NCBI GenBank assembly: GCA_946405115.1 | Contig: CAMJGB010000119.1 | Coordinates: 1-5,952 of the forward strand | Length of the DNA: 5,952 bases | Direction of reading: 5' to 3' | From: an uncultured Clostridia bacterium | Lineage (GTDB): Bacteria; Bacillota; Clostridia; Saccharofermentanales; Saccharofermentanaceae | Part shown: positions 1 through 5,952 of the stretch, one piece after another | Layout of the letters: every line of letters starts with the position of its first letter | Numbering within the stretch: position 1 is the first letter of the stretch | Program-made: the position numbers and the translations under genes | Notes under the pieces: model-generated | Told to the model about the DNA's origin: nothing | Seen by the model: only the letters and a program-made list of their open reading frames with translations | Database searches by the model: none

Positions 1-1
1 G

Positions 2-775
2 TTCGAACAAAACACCGCCGACTTTACTTATGTGCCCGTGGGAGGCGTACGTGAAGTCCGCATGCTCTCGGAGTCGTTCAGCCACATGGTAAAGAGGCTT
101 CAGGGGCTCATGGGCACCATCAGGGACGAGCAGCGCAATTTACGTAAAACGGAGCTTCGCGCACTTCAGGCGCAGATCAATCCGCACTTTCTTTATAACA
201 CCCTGGACTCCATCTCGTGGATGACGGAAAGGGGCAAGAAGGAAGAAGTAGTAGAGATGGTAAACGCACTTGCTACGCTCTTTCGCATAAGCATCAGCAA
301 AGGACACGAGCTCATCCCGATTCGAAAAGAAATACAGCACGCCGAGAGCTACCTGCAGATTCAGTCCTACAGGTATAAGAATCAGTTCGCATACGAGTTC
401 GACGTCGAGGAGGAGTGCCTTGATTATCTTTGCAACAAGATAACGCTGCAGCCCATAATCGAGAACGCGATCTACCACGGCATCAACGGACTCGTCGACG
501 GAGGCAAGATCACGATCAGTGTTAAGTCTGATGGTGACAACATCGTGATGACCGTAGAAGACAACGGCAACGGCATGACCGACGAGCAGATCGAGACGAT
601 TATGAACAAGGAACGAAGCGATAAGACAGGAATCGGCATTAAGAACGTTAATGACCGACTTAAGATCTACTTCGGAACGGAATACGGCATAACCATACAA
701 AGTGAGCTTGATGAAGGAACCAAGGTCATCATTAGCATGCCCAAAGTGAAGGAGGAATCTGATCATGAGAAATAA
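2..775 (+). CDS. YesM/LytS-family sensor histidine kinase, C-terminal part (5' end outside window)
   Basis: Membrane sensor kinase of a two-component system; its usual partner is an AraC-type (YesN-like) response regulator, not seen here. The frame is open from base 2 with no convincing start, so the sensor domain and membrane segments lie upstream. The visible 257 residues begin with the end of a HAMP linker (bases ~32-100, with the E-x-x-x-L-x-x-S-F pattern), then a short coiled-coil-like stretch. The His_kinase dimerisation/phosphoacceptor region follows, with the hallmark Q-I-N-P-H-F-L-Y-N; the phosphoacceptor His codon is at 185-187. A HATPase_c domain comes next: N-box around 449-484 (QPIIENAIYHG), G1 box DNGNGM at 560-577 and G2 region GIGIKNVNDRL at 629-661. 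All ATP-binding motifs look intact. The stop overlaps the start of the next gene, a sugar-binding lipoprotein, which suggests translational coupling and a joint sensing role. Family assignment is firm; the sensed ligand is inferred to be a sugar. Confidence 0.95.
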   Translation, partial: FEQNTADFTYVPVGGVREVRMLSESFSHMVKRLQGLMGTIRDEQRNLRKTELRALQAQINPHFLYNTLDSISWMTERGKKEEVVEMVNALATLFRISISKGHELIPIRKEIQHAESYLQIQSYRYKNQFAYEFDVEEECLDYLCNKITLQPIIENAIYHGINGLVDGGKITISVKSDGDNIVMTVEDNGNGMTDEQIETIMNKERSDKTGIGIKNVNDRLKIYFGTEYGITIQSELDEGTKVIISMPKVKEESDHEK

Positions 776-1733
776 GAAGATCCTCGGAGTGTTTATCATT
801 GTGGCATCCTTGCTGTTCTCGTCCTGCAGTTACTTAGGTGTGCAGAGTGAGTCGCAGTATAACGTATGGTTCATCGCGAAGTCCCAGGGTTCCGAGTTCT
901 GGAATTCGGCGTTCGCAGGAGCCAACGCAGCGAAGACGGAGTACAACATTAATCTCCATATCACAGGTCCCGAGACCGAAGAGCAGTATGACAGACAGAA
1001 TAACATGATCGACCAGGCAGTCAGGGACGGTGCGGACGCGATCATATTCTCGGCGATCAGTTACAGTGAGAATGCCGCAGCAATTGACAGAGCCGCTGAC
1101 GCGGGGGTCAAGATAATCGTAATAGACAGTGACGTTGATTCGGACAAGGTTGACGTTCGTATCGGAACGGACAATGTTCAGGCCGGCCGAATGACAGGCA
1201 ACGCAGTCCTTGATACGGACGATGATGAGATCTGCGTGGGCATCGTAAACTTCGCCCTCGAAACCCGTAACGGTCAGGAGCGCGAAGAAGGTCTTCGCGA
1301 AGTTCTCGAAGCTGATCCCAGAGTCACCGGAATCTACAGAGTTAATGTCGAAGCCACTCCCGAAGCAGCAGGTATCGGTGTCCAGATCTTACTTAACGAT
1401 CACCCGGAGATCGACGTGCTGGTCGGACTTAACGAGATGCTCGCGGTCGGCACCGCCCGCGAGGTCGATAACCGCGGTCTGTCTGACAGTATCAGAGTCG
1501 TCGGATTCGATACGAATGTCGAGTGCGTGGAGTTTATGAGATCGGGGGTCGTCTCCGCATTGATCGCACAAAACCCCTACGCGATGGGTTACCTCGGTGT
1601 CGAGTATGCGTGGAAGGTATTGGAGGGTGAACACTTCGATAACGATGTATGGATCGACACATCGACCACGATCATCACCCGTAAGAATATGTTTAGTCAG
1701 GAGAGCCAACAGGCGCTCTTCTCCTTTGGTTAA
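765..1733 (+). CDS. RbsB-like sugar-binding lipoprotein, probable sensory partner of the kinase
   Basis: Peripla_BP_4/RbsB-type solute-binding protein, 322 residues, expected to be anchored outside the membrane. The N-terminus is a lipoprotein signal: basic R2-N-K-K, a hydrophobic core at 6-18, then F18-S-S-C21 as lipobox (Phe at -3 is atypical). Family landmarks are A-K-S-Q-G-S-E-F-W at 38-46, the hinge-side strand ending I-V-I-D-S-D at 118-123, G-T-D-N-V-Q-A-G-R-M near 134-143, N223, G-F-D249 and I-A-Q269. By my alignment the last three match ribose-binding-protein ligand residues N190, D215 and Q235. The start is fixed by AAGGAGG at 749-755, 9 nt upstream, and lies inside the kinase gene (11-bp overlap). 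No ATPase or permease gene follows directly; a separate binding protein (mglB) precedes the transporter genes. I therefore infer a sensing role like that of XylFII with LytS/YesN in Clostridium beijerinckii. A second transport-active binding protein remains possible. Ligand unknown. Confidence 0.9.
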   Translation: MRNKKILGVFIIVASLLFSSCSYLGVQSESQYNVWFIAKSQGSEFWNSAFAGANAAKTEYNINLHITGPETEEQYDRQNNMIDQAVRDGADAIIFSAISYSENAAAIDRAADAGVKIIVIDSDVDSDKVDVRIGTDNVQAGRMTGNAVLDTDDDEICVGIVNFALETRNGQEREEGLREVLEADPRVTGIYRVNVEATPEAAGIGVQILLNDHPEIDVLVGLNEMLAVGTAREVDNRGLSDSIRVVGFDTNVECVEFMRSGVVSALIAQNPYAMGYLGVEYAWKVLEGEHFDNDVWIDTSTTIITRKNMFSQESQQALFSFG

Positions 1734-1747
1734 TCTGCACAAAAGAG

Positions 1748-1782
1748 AGTGGTAATTTTTTACCTGTGTAGTGGTTTTTATT
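1748..1782 (+). promoter_or_regulatory. Candidate response-regulator site: two direct repeats with a 22-bp period
   Basis: AGTGGTAATTTTT at 1748-1760 and AGTGGTTTTTATT at 1770-1782 agree at 10 of 13 positions, including the first six. They start 22 bp apart, about two helical turns. The second copy overlaps the putative -35 box at 1781. AraC-type regulators such as YesN-like proteins commonly bind tandem direct repeats with about this period next to the -35 region, so this fits activation of mglB by the kinase's partner. The binding role is inference; AT-richness makes part of the match cheap. Confidence 0.4.
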
Positions 1783-1809
1783 GATTTATTAACCTTTTTC
1801 GTGGATATT
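1781..1809 (+). promoter_or_regulatory. Putative sigma-A-type promoter for mglB
   Basis: TTGATT at 1781-1786 (4/6 to TTGACA), a 17-bp spacer, and GATATT at 1804-1809 (4/6 to TATAAT). Transcription would start near 1816 and give a leader of about 90 nt before the mglB start. The boxes are weak, which suits an activator-dependent promoter, but this is a visual match only. The mglB-mglA-mglC genes may also be read through from the kinase transcript, since no clear terminator follows the upstream lipoprotein gene. Confidence 0.35.
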
Positions 1810-1855
1810 CTCATGTCATTTTGACCCTCCGGTGTTTTAGGATTTGGGACGAAGG

Positions 1856-1870
1856 GGACGGTTAACGTCC
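1856..1870 (+). other. Small hairpin in the mglB leader
   Basis: GGACG at 1856-1860 pairs perfectly with CGTCC at 1866-1870 around the loop GTTAA. No T-run follows, so it is not a terminator. It lies 20 nt upstream of the mglB AGGAGG and could stabilise the 5' end of the mRNA or act as a short regulatory stem. The rest of the 172-bp gap (1734-1905) holds the repeats and promoter described separately; I see no riboswitch or small RNA gene in it. Confidence 0.35.
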
Positions 1871-1905
1871 GGGAAAACCAAACTTCTATAAGGAGGAATT
1901 CTATT

Positions 1906-3033
1906 ATGAGAAAGAAGATTATGGCGTTGATACTTTCATTGGTCATGATCGTAAGCTGTGCTGCTTGTACAATCGGCGGTGAGGCCGAGGGCGGAGCGGC
2001 AGCAGGCGGCGACGTAAAGGTTGCTGTATTCTGGTACACATTCTCTGATGCATATCTTTCAACAGTACGTTCCGCTTTGGACGCTGACTTGGAAGCAGCT
2101 GGCATCGAGTATCAGGACTTCGACAGTAACAACAACCAGGGCACACAGCTTGAGCAGGTTCAGACAGCTGTTACAAACGGATTCAACGTACTCGTTGTAA
2201 ACCTCGTAACATCCGGTTCCGCAGATGCTGCTAACCAGATCATCGCTGCTGCAGGTGACGTTCCGGTTATCTTCTTCAACCGTGCTATCGAAGGTGACGG
2301 TGAGGAAGGAACAGTTTTGAACTCCAACGACAACATCGCATTCATCGGTACTGATGCTCCTGAGGCAGGACACATGCAGGGCCAGATGATCGGTGACTTC
2401 CTCGTAGAGAACTTTGAAGCTACAGACCTTAACGGTGACGGACAGATCTCCTATGCAATGTTCATGGGTGATGCTTCCAACGTAGAGGCTATCTATCGTA
2501 CACAGTACGGCGTTGAGGACGCTAACGCTGTTCTTACAGCAGCAGGCTATCCCGAGCTCGTTTACTTCAACCCCAACAACACAGACAGATATCAGCTCGA
2601 CCCTAACGGTGCATGGTCATCCGCTGCAGGTAACGAGTTCATGGGCACAAACCTCGCTGAGTACTCTGAGGCTAACGGCAACATGATCGAGCTCGTTATC
2701 GCTAACAACGACGACATGGCTATCGGTGCTATCTCCGCTTTGCAGGCTGCAGGTTACAACCTTGGTGACGGCAACTGCACAAAGATCCCTGTATTCGGTG
2801 TTGACGCAACTCAGGTTGCTCAGGATGCTATCGCAGCAGACACAATGACAGGTACAGTTAAGCAGGACGCTGAGGGTATGGCTTCCGCTATCTGCGCAGC
2901 TGTAGAGGCAATCGCTAACGGCAGTTCCGTAGCTGACGCTGCTGCTTCCGTAGCAAGCTCTGCAGACATCTATTCAATGGCTGACGGATTCACAAACAAG
3001 ATCTTCGTCGCTTACGCTCCTTACACAGGCTAA
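1906..3033 (+). CDS. mglB: MglB-like galactose/glucose-binding lipoprotein of the ABC transporter
   Basis: Extracellular substrate-binding subunit that delivers a hexose to MglAC. It has 375 residues, longer than E. coli MglB (332 as precursor) because of a lipoprotein N-terminus, a Gly/Ala/Glu linker (24-35) and small insertions. The signal has two candidate lipid cysteines: C18 (I-V-S-C, a good lipobox) and C21 (C-A-A-C). An EF-hand-like calcium loop D-L-N-G-D-G-Q lies at 174-180, with E262 as the expected distal ligand, a hallmark of this family. Relative to E. coli numbering, D48, N125, R198, W237, N268 and D300 match D14, N91, R158, W183, N211 and D236. Y50, R126, N192, E194 and Q320 replace F16, K92, H152, D154 and N256, so sugar preference may differ. 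The mature protein is very acidic. AGGAGG at 1891-1896, 9 nt before ATG, fixes the start. The gene leads the transporter operon; its many preferred-looking codons suggest high expression. Confidence 0.88.
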   Translation: MRKKIMALILSLVMIVSCAACTIGGEAEGGAAAGGDVKVAVFWYTFSDAYLSTVRSALDADLEAAGIEYQDFDSNNNQGTQLEQVQTAVTNGFNVLVVNLVTSGSADAANQIIAAAGDVPVIFFNRAIEGDGEEGTVLNSNDNIAFIGTDAPEAGHMQGQMIGDFLVENFEATDLNGDGQISYAMFMGDASNVEAIYRTQYGVEDANAVLTAAGYPELVYFNPNNTDRYQLDPNGAWSSAAGNEFMGTNLAEYSEANGNMIELVIANNDDMAIGAISALQAAGYNLGDGNCTKIPVFGVDATQVAQDAIAADTMTGTVKQDAEGMASAICAAVEAIANGSSVADAAASVASSADIYSMADGFTNKIFVAYAPYTG

Positions 3034-3052
3034 TCTGAACTAAGGTTTTATT

Positions 3053-3084
3053 AGGGGCAGCCGTCTTCGGGCGACTGCCCTTTT
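3053..3084 (+). terminator. Intrinsic-terminator-like hairpin between mglB and mglA
   Basis: GGGCAG at 3055-3060 pairs with CTGCCC at 3075-3080. Inside, after one C-A mismatch, CGTC pairs with GGCG (one T-G wobble) and closes a TTCG tetraloop, an exceptionally stable cUUCGg-type cap. TTTTC follows at once, a short T-run. The position just after the binding-protein gene fits partial termination that keeps mglB mRNA more abundant than mglA and mglC; the hairpin could also protect the mglB 3' end from decay. No promoter is evident between it and mglA, so some read-through is expected. Confidence 0.75.
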
Positions 3085-3114
3085 CTATGAACTATCAACA
3101 CAGGAGGTAATAAT

Positions 3115-4611
3115 ATGGCAGAGGATATCCTCCTTCGGATGACGGATATCACCAAAACGTTCCCCGGCGTTAAGGCGCTCGATAAGGTTAACTTCGAGCT
3201 TAAGGCAGGAACGGTCCATGCTCTGATGGGCGAGAACGGTGCCGGTAAATCCACGCTGATGAAATGCCTATTCGGAATATACGGCAAGGACAGCGGACAA
3301 ATCTATCTTGAAGGCAAAGAGATCAATTTCAAAAACAGTAAAGAGGCGCTCGACAACGGCGTAGCCATGGTTCACCAGGAATTGAACCAGGCAGGAAAGC
3401 GCTCCGTCACGGACAACATCTGGCTCGGCCGCTACCCCACAATAGGCGGTGTCATGGTCGACGAGAAGAAGATGTACCGCGATACAAAAGCTATCTTCGA
3501 CGAGTACGAGATCAACGTAGATCCCAAGAGGATCATCAACACCATGCCGGTATCCCAAAGGCAGATGGTAGAGATAGCTAAGGCCGTTTCTTATAATTCC
3601 AAGATCATCGTTTTCGATGAGCCTACGTCTTCCCTTACAGAGGAGGAAGTAGAGCACTTATTTAAGATCATAAACATGCTGCGCGACAAGGGTGTCGGCA
3701 TCATTTACATATCGCACAAGATGGCGGAGATCAAGCGCATCTCCGACTACATCACCATCATGAGAGACGGTACGCACGTAGCAACAAAGCCTGCAGGCGA
3801 GCTCGAGATGGCAGACATCATCCGATTGATGGTAGGACGTGAACTTTCAAACCAGTTCCCGCCCAAGGACAACAAGGTAGGAGACGTATCGCTTGAAGTA
3901 GAGAACGTAACTGCCATGTACAACCACTTAACGGATGTATCGTTCAAGGCACATAGCGGCGAAGTATTAGGCTTCGCGGGACTTGACGGAAGCGGACGTA
4001 CCGAGACGCTTGAGAGCATCTTCGGCTACTCCACAAGAAAGACCGGTACCATCAAGCTTAACGGCAAGGTATGCCGTAACCGTAACCCCCGTGAGTCCAT
4101 CAAGAACGGCTTCGCACTCCTTACAGAGGAGCGCCGTGCGACAGGAATCTTCGCTATCGAGAACATCCGTGAGAACACGGTTATCTCAAGCTTAAAAAAG
4201 CACCTGCACTTCGGCTGCCTGAGCGAAAAGTCCATGAAGAAAGACACACAGTGGGCGATCGATTCCATGCACACGAAGACGCCTTCGCAGGAGACGAAGA
4301 TACGAGCTTTGTCAGGAGGAAATCAGCAGAAGGTAATCATCGGAAGATGGCTTCTCACGGAGCCCGAGGTTCTCCTTCTCGATGACCCCACAAGAGGTAT
4401 CGACGTAGGTGCAAAGTTCGAGATCTACCAGCTGATCTTAGACCTCGCGAAGAAGGGAAAGACAGTACTTGTAGTCTCATCGGAGATGCCGGAGCTTCTT
4501 GGTATCTGCGACAGGATTATCGTTATGTCAGGCGGCAGAGTTGCCGGTGAAGTTGATGCTAAGAACACTACCCAGGAAGAGATCATGACCCTGGCTGCAA
4601 AATACGTTTGA
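3115..4611 (+). CDS. mglA: MglA-type sugar ABC transporter, double ATP-binding protein
   Basis: Cytoplasmic ATPase that powers hexose import through MglC. It has 498 residues, close to E. coli MglA (506), with two fused nucleotide-binding domains. First domain: Walker [10 protein letters not shown] at 39-47, Q-loop Q88, a degenerate signature V-S-Q-R-Q at 146-150, Walker B F-D168-E169-P and H-loop H201. Second domain: a Walker A-like G-L-D-G-S-G-R-T-E at 289-297 with Arg in place of Lys, a full signature L-S-G-G-N-Q-Q-K at 399-406, Walker B L-L-D423-D424-P with Asp in place of the catalytic Glu, and S-S-E at 455-457 where the H-loop His is absent. Asymmetric domains are typical of this sugar-importer class (CUT2). 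[17 protein letters not shown] closely resembles MglA. AGGAGG at 3102-3107, 7 nt before ATG, fixes the start. The stop is 11 nt before the mglC ATG. Confidence 0.95.
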   Translation: MAEDILLRMTDITKTFPGVKALDKVNFELKAGTVHALMGENGAGKSTLMKCLFGIYGKDSGQIYLEGKEINFKNSKEALDNGVAMVHQELNQAGKRSVTDNIWLGRYPTIGGVMVDEKKMYRDTKAIFDEYEINVDPKRIINTMPVSQRQMVEIAKAVSYNSKIIVFDEPTSSLTEEEVEHLFKIINMLRDKGVGIIYISHKMAEIKRISDYITIMRDGTHVATKPAGELEMADIIRLMVGRELSNQFPPKDNKVGDVSLEVENVTAMYNHLTDVSFKAHSGEVLGFAGLDGSGRTETLESIFGYSTRKTGTIKLNGKVCRNRNPRESIKNGFALLTEERRATGIFAIENIRENTVISSLKKHLHFGCLSEKSMKKDTQWAIDSMHTKTPSQETKIRALSGGNQQKVIIGRWLLTEPEVLLLDDPTRGIDVGAKFEIYQLILDLAKKGKTVLVVSSEMPELLGICDRIIVMSGGRVAGEVDAKNTTQEEIMTLAAKYV

Positions 4612-4616
4612 GGAGG
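4611..4616 (+). promoter_or_regulatory. Ribosome binding site that decides the mglC start
   Basis: AGGAGG begins at the last base of the mglA stop codon (TGA at 4609-4611) and sits 6 nt before ATG at 4623. An in-frame TTG at 4608 would place this site inside the coding region, so ATG 4623 is preferred. The layout implies translational coupling of mglA and mglC. Confidence 0.85.
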
Positions 4617-4622
4617 AAGATC

Positions 4623-5708
4623 ATGACTATCAATGATGCTATTAACAGAAAGAAACAGGAATACCTGGCTCTCGACAAGATTGACAGGAGAAGATTCTGG
4701 ACGGACGGATTGCTTAACAACGCACTCTACATCCTCATGGGTATCTTCATCGTATTTACAGCTGTAGTAAACAAAAACTTCTTAAGCCCGAGTTCGATAA
4801 ATAATATCATCATGCTCGCAGCCGTTTCATTGCCCATGGCATTGGGTATCGGTGGATGTATCGTACTTACGGGTACCGACCTTTCAGCAGGCCGTGTATT
4901 CGGTCTTGCAGCAGGTATGTCAGCCGCCTTTCTGCAGAACAGATTGGCAAGCAAGCTGATCTTCGAGCACCTCCCCGCCACAACGGGCGGCTGGATACTT
5001 GCTGTCATGCTTATGGTAATGTGCTCCGGCGCTCTCATCGGTCTCGTTAACGGATTCTTTGTCGCTAAGTTCAGCCTCCATCCGTTCATCGTTACTCTCG
5101 CGACCCAGCTCATCACATACGGTATCATCCTTATGTTCTTCCAGATCAACGGAAACGGCGGCGGACCTATCAGTAACGTTGCCAAGGAATTCCAGGATGC
5201 AGTATCAGGCCCTTGCCTTAAGATCCCCGCATGGAACGTATCCATCCCGTGGTATGTAGTATTCGCTATCATCCTCATCGGTATCATGTGGTTCATCTGG
5301 AACAAGACAAGATTCGGCAAGAACATGTTCGCAGTAGGTTCCAACATGGAAGCTGCTAAGGTATCCGGTGTTAACGTATTCCTCACAACAATGCTCGTTC
5401 ATACACTCGCAGGTGCGATGTACGGATTCGCAGGATTCGTAGAGGCAGCACGTCTCGGTTCCGTAACAGCTGCTACAGGTCTTAACAACGAGTGCGACGC
5501 CATCGCAGCATGCGTTATCGGCGGTGTATCATTCGTCGGCGGTACTGGTAAAATCAGAGGTATAGTACTCGGCGTATTCGTACTTCGTATTATCTTCGTT
5601 GCTTTGAACATGTTAGGTATCAACCCTAACCTTCAGTACATCATCAAGGGTGCGATCATCCTCGCTGCATGTTCACTCGATATGCGTAAGTACCTCGTTA
5701 AGAAGTAA
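4623..5708 (+). CDS. mglC: MglC-type sugar ABC transporter permease
   Basis: Integral membrane channel subunit of the galactose/methyl-galactoside-type importer (BPD_transp_2, the RbsC/MglC family), expected to act as a dimer with MglA and MglB. It has 361 residues against 336 in E. coli MglC, the extra length being a charged cytoplasmic N-terminus (1-25). Hydrophobic spans are visible at about 31-50, 60-83, 91-105, 123-148, 153-174, 208-227, 252-275, 292-308, 312-331 and 337-351, roughly ten helices. Family motifs are L-T-G-T-D-L-S-A-G at 82-90, F-A-V-G-S-N-x-E-A-A-K-V-S-G-V at 236-250 (the region that couples to the ATPase) and G-G-V-S-F-V-G-G-T-G at 300-309. A likely long external loop around 175-206 is rich in Gly and Pro. 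ATG 4623 is chosen from its AGGAGG. The stop overlaps the ribosome binding site of the downstream reductase gene. Confidence 0.95.
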   Translation: MTINDAINRKKQEYLALDKIDRRRFWTDGLLNNALYILMGIFIVFTAVVNKNFLSPSSINNIIMLAAVSLPMALGIGGCIVLTGTDLSAGRVFGLAAGMSAAFLQNRLASKLIFEHLPATTGGWILAVMLMVMCSGALIGLVNGFFVAKFSLHPFIVTLATQLITYGIILMFFQINGNGGGPISNVAKEFQDAVSGPCLKIPAWNVSIPWYVVFAIILIGIMWFIWNKTRFGKNMFAVGSNMEAAKVSGVNVFLTTMLVHTLAGAMYGFAGFVEAARLGSVTAATGLNNECDAIAACVIGGVSFVGGTGKIRGIVLGVFVLRIIFVALNMLGINPNLQYIIKGAIILAACSLDMRKYLVKK

Positions 5709-5720
5709 GGAGGATTTCCT

Positions 5721-5952
5721 ATGTACCAGGCGGCCCAAGACAGATATGAGAAGATGGTCTACAGAAGATGCGGAAAAAGCGGATTGAAGCTTCCCGCCGT
5801 ATCCCTCGGACTGTGGCATAACTTCGGAGACAACAGCTCCTATGCCAACATGGTCGATATGTGTCTTACCGCTTTTGACAACGGAATCACTCACTTCGAT
5901 CTCGCGAATAACTACGGCCCTGAAGCCGGAAGCGCTGAGATCAATTTCAGAA
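5721..5952 (+). CDS. Aldo/keto reductase, YghZ/Gpr (L-glyceraldehyde 3-phosphate reductase) type, 3' end outside window
   Basis: N-terminal 77 residues of a cytoplasmic NADPH-dependent aldo/keto reductase (AKR14 group). Visible features are Y-R-R-C-G-K-S-G-L-K-L-P at 14-25, S-L-G-L-W-H-N-F-G at 28-36 and F-D-L-A-N-N-Y-G-P at 59-67. The W-H-N-F-G and L-A-N-N-Y-G-P motifs are close to E. coli YghZ. D60 and Y65 are the first two members of the catalytic Asp-Tyr-Lys-His set; the Lys and His would lie beyond the window. YghZ reduces L-glyceraldehyde 3-phosphate and methylglyoxal; the substrate here is not shown. AAGGAGG at 5707-5713 overlaps the mglC stop and is 7 nt before ATG. There is no terminator in the 12-nt gap, so the gene is probably co-transcribed with the transporter and may process a product of the imported sugar. 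Confidence 0.88.
   Translation, partial: MYQAAQDRYEKMVYRRCGKSGLKLPAVSLGLWHNFGDNSSYANMVDMCLTAFDNGITHFDLANNYGPEAGSAEINFR

Noticed and set aside
32..34. GTG as a possible start of the kinase
   Set aside because: The frame is open to base 2, no ribosome binding site precedes it, and it falls inside a HAMP linker, so the gene continues upstream.
140..799. Antisense reading frame opposite the kinase
   Set aside because: It overlaps the conserved kinase domains and has no motifs of its own.
1704..1722. AGAGC...GCTCT hairpin near the end of the kinase-linked lipoprotein gene as a terminator
   Set aside because: Only five pairs, within coding sequence and without a following T-run.
1751..1764. GGTAA-TTTT-TTACC perfect inverted repeat as an operator or terminator
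   Set aside because: Very AT-rich with a five-base arm, easily found by chance; it overlaps the direct repeat, which has the better geometry.
1821..1826. TTGACC as a -35 box
   Set aside because: No -10-like hexamer 16-18 bp downstream (the bases there are TTTGGG/TTGGGA).
1887..1892. TATAAG as a -10 box for mglB
   Set aside because: No -35 at a workable distance, and it runs into the ribosome binding site, leaving almost no leader.
1389..2105. Long antisense reading frame crossing the intergenic region before mglB
   Set aside because: Its residues are Ala/Pro/Ser runs mirrored from sense Ala/Gly codons, it overlaps two clear genes and shows no family motif.
1728..3040. Near-identical bases around the stop codons of the two binding-protein genes (GGTTAATCTGCAC at 1728 and GGCTAATCTGAAC at 3028)
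   Set aside because: An 11-of-13 match at a stop codon could reflect shared ancestry or chance; no function is suggested.
4608..4622. An upstream TTG start that would add five residues to MglC
   Set aside because: It places AGGAGG inside the coding region and overlaps the mglA stop; ATG 4623 has that site at the right distance.
4727..5386. Long antisense reading frame inside mglC
   Set aside because: A shadow of a well-conserved permease gene, with no recognisable domain.

Overview
The window reads as one strand-consistent sugar-uptake locus from a Gram-positive, probably clostridial (Bacillota, Lachnospiraceae/Oscillospiraceae-like) anaerobe. The reasons are near-perfect AGGAGG ribosome binding sites before every internal gene, two lipoprotein-type solute-binding proteins, a YesM/LytS-type sensor kinase and intermediate GC content. 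This placement is inferred from style, not from a marker gene. All six genes are on the + strand, and both end genes are cut by the window edges.

Layout: (1) 2-775, the C-terminal part of a YesM/LytS-family sensor histidine kinase. (2) 765-1733, a RbsB-like periplasmic-binding lipoprotein whose start overlaps the kinase stop by 11 bp. (3) 1734-1905, a 172-bp AT-rich intergenic region with a 22-bp-period direct repeat, a plausible sigma-A-type promoter and a small leader hairpin. (4) 1906-3033, an MglB-like galactose/glucose-binding lipoprotein. (5) 3053-3084, a UUCG-capped hairpin plus T-run, likely a partial terminator. (6) 3115-4611, the MglA-type double ATPase. (7) 4623-5708, the MglC-type permease. 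(8) From 5721 off the right edge, an aldo/keto reductase of the YghZ/Gpr (L-glyceraldehyde 3-phosphate reductase) type.

Likely working model: the lipoprotein at 765-1733 captures a sugar outside the cell and presents it to the kinase. The kinase would phosphorylate an AraC-type (YesN-like) response regulator encoded outside the window, and that regulator would activate the promoter in front of mglB. MglB, MglA and MglC then import the sugar. The downstream hairpin would let mglB be made in excess over mglA and mglC, as is normal for binding-protein transporters. The reductase gene, whose ribosome binding site overlaps the mglC stop, is probably co-transcribed and handles a small aldehyde or a sugar-derived carbonyl.

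Nothing here is a wholly unknown system. The points most worth following are the dedicated sensory binding protein paired with the kinase, the candidate regulator repeats, and the changed sugar-pocket residues of the MglB homologue. Those residue changes make the exact substrate uncertain.
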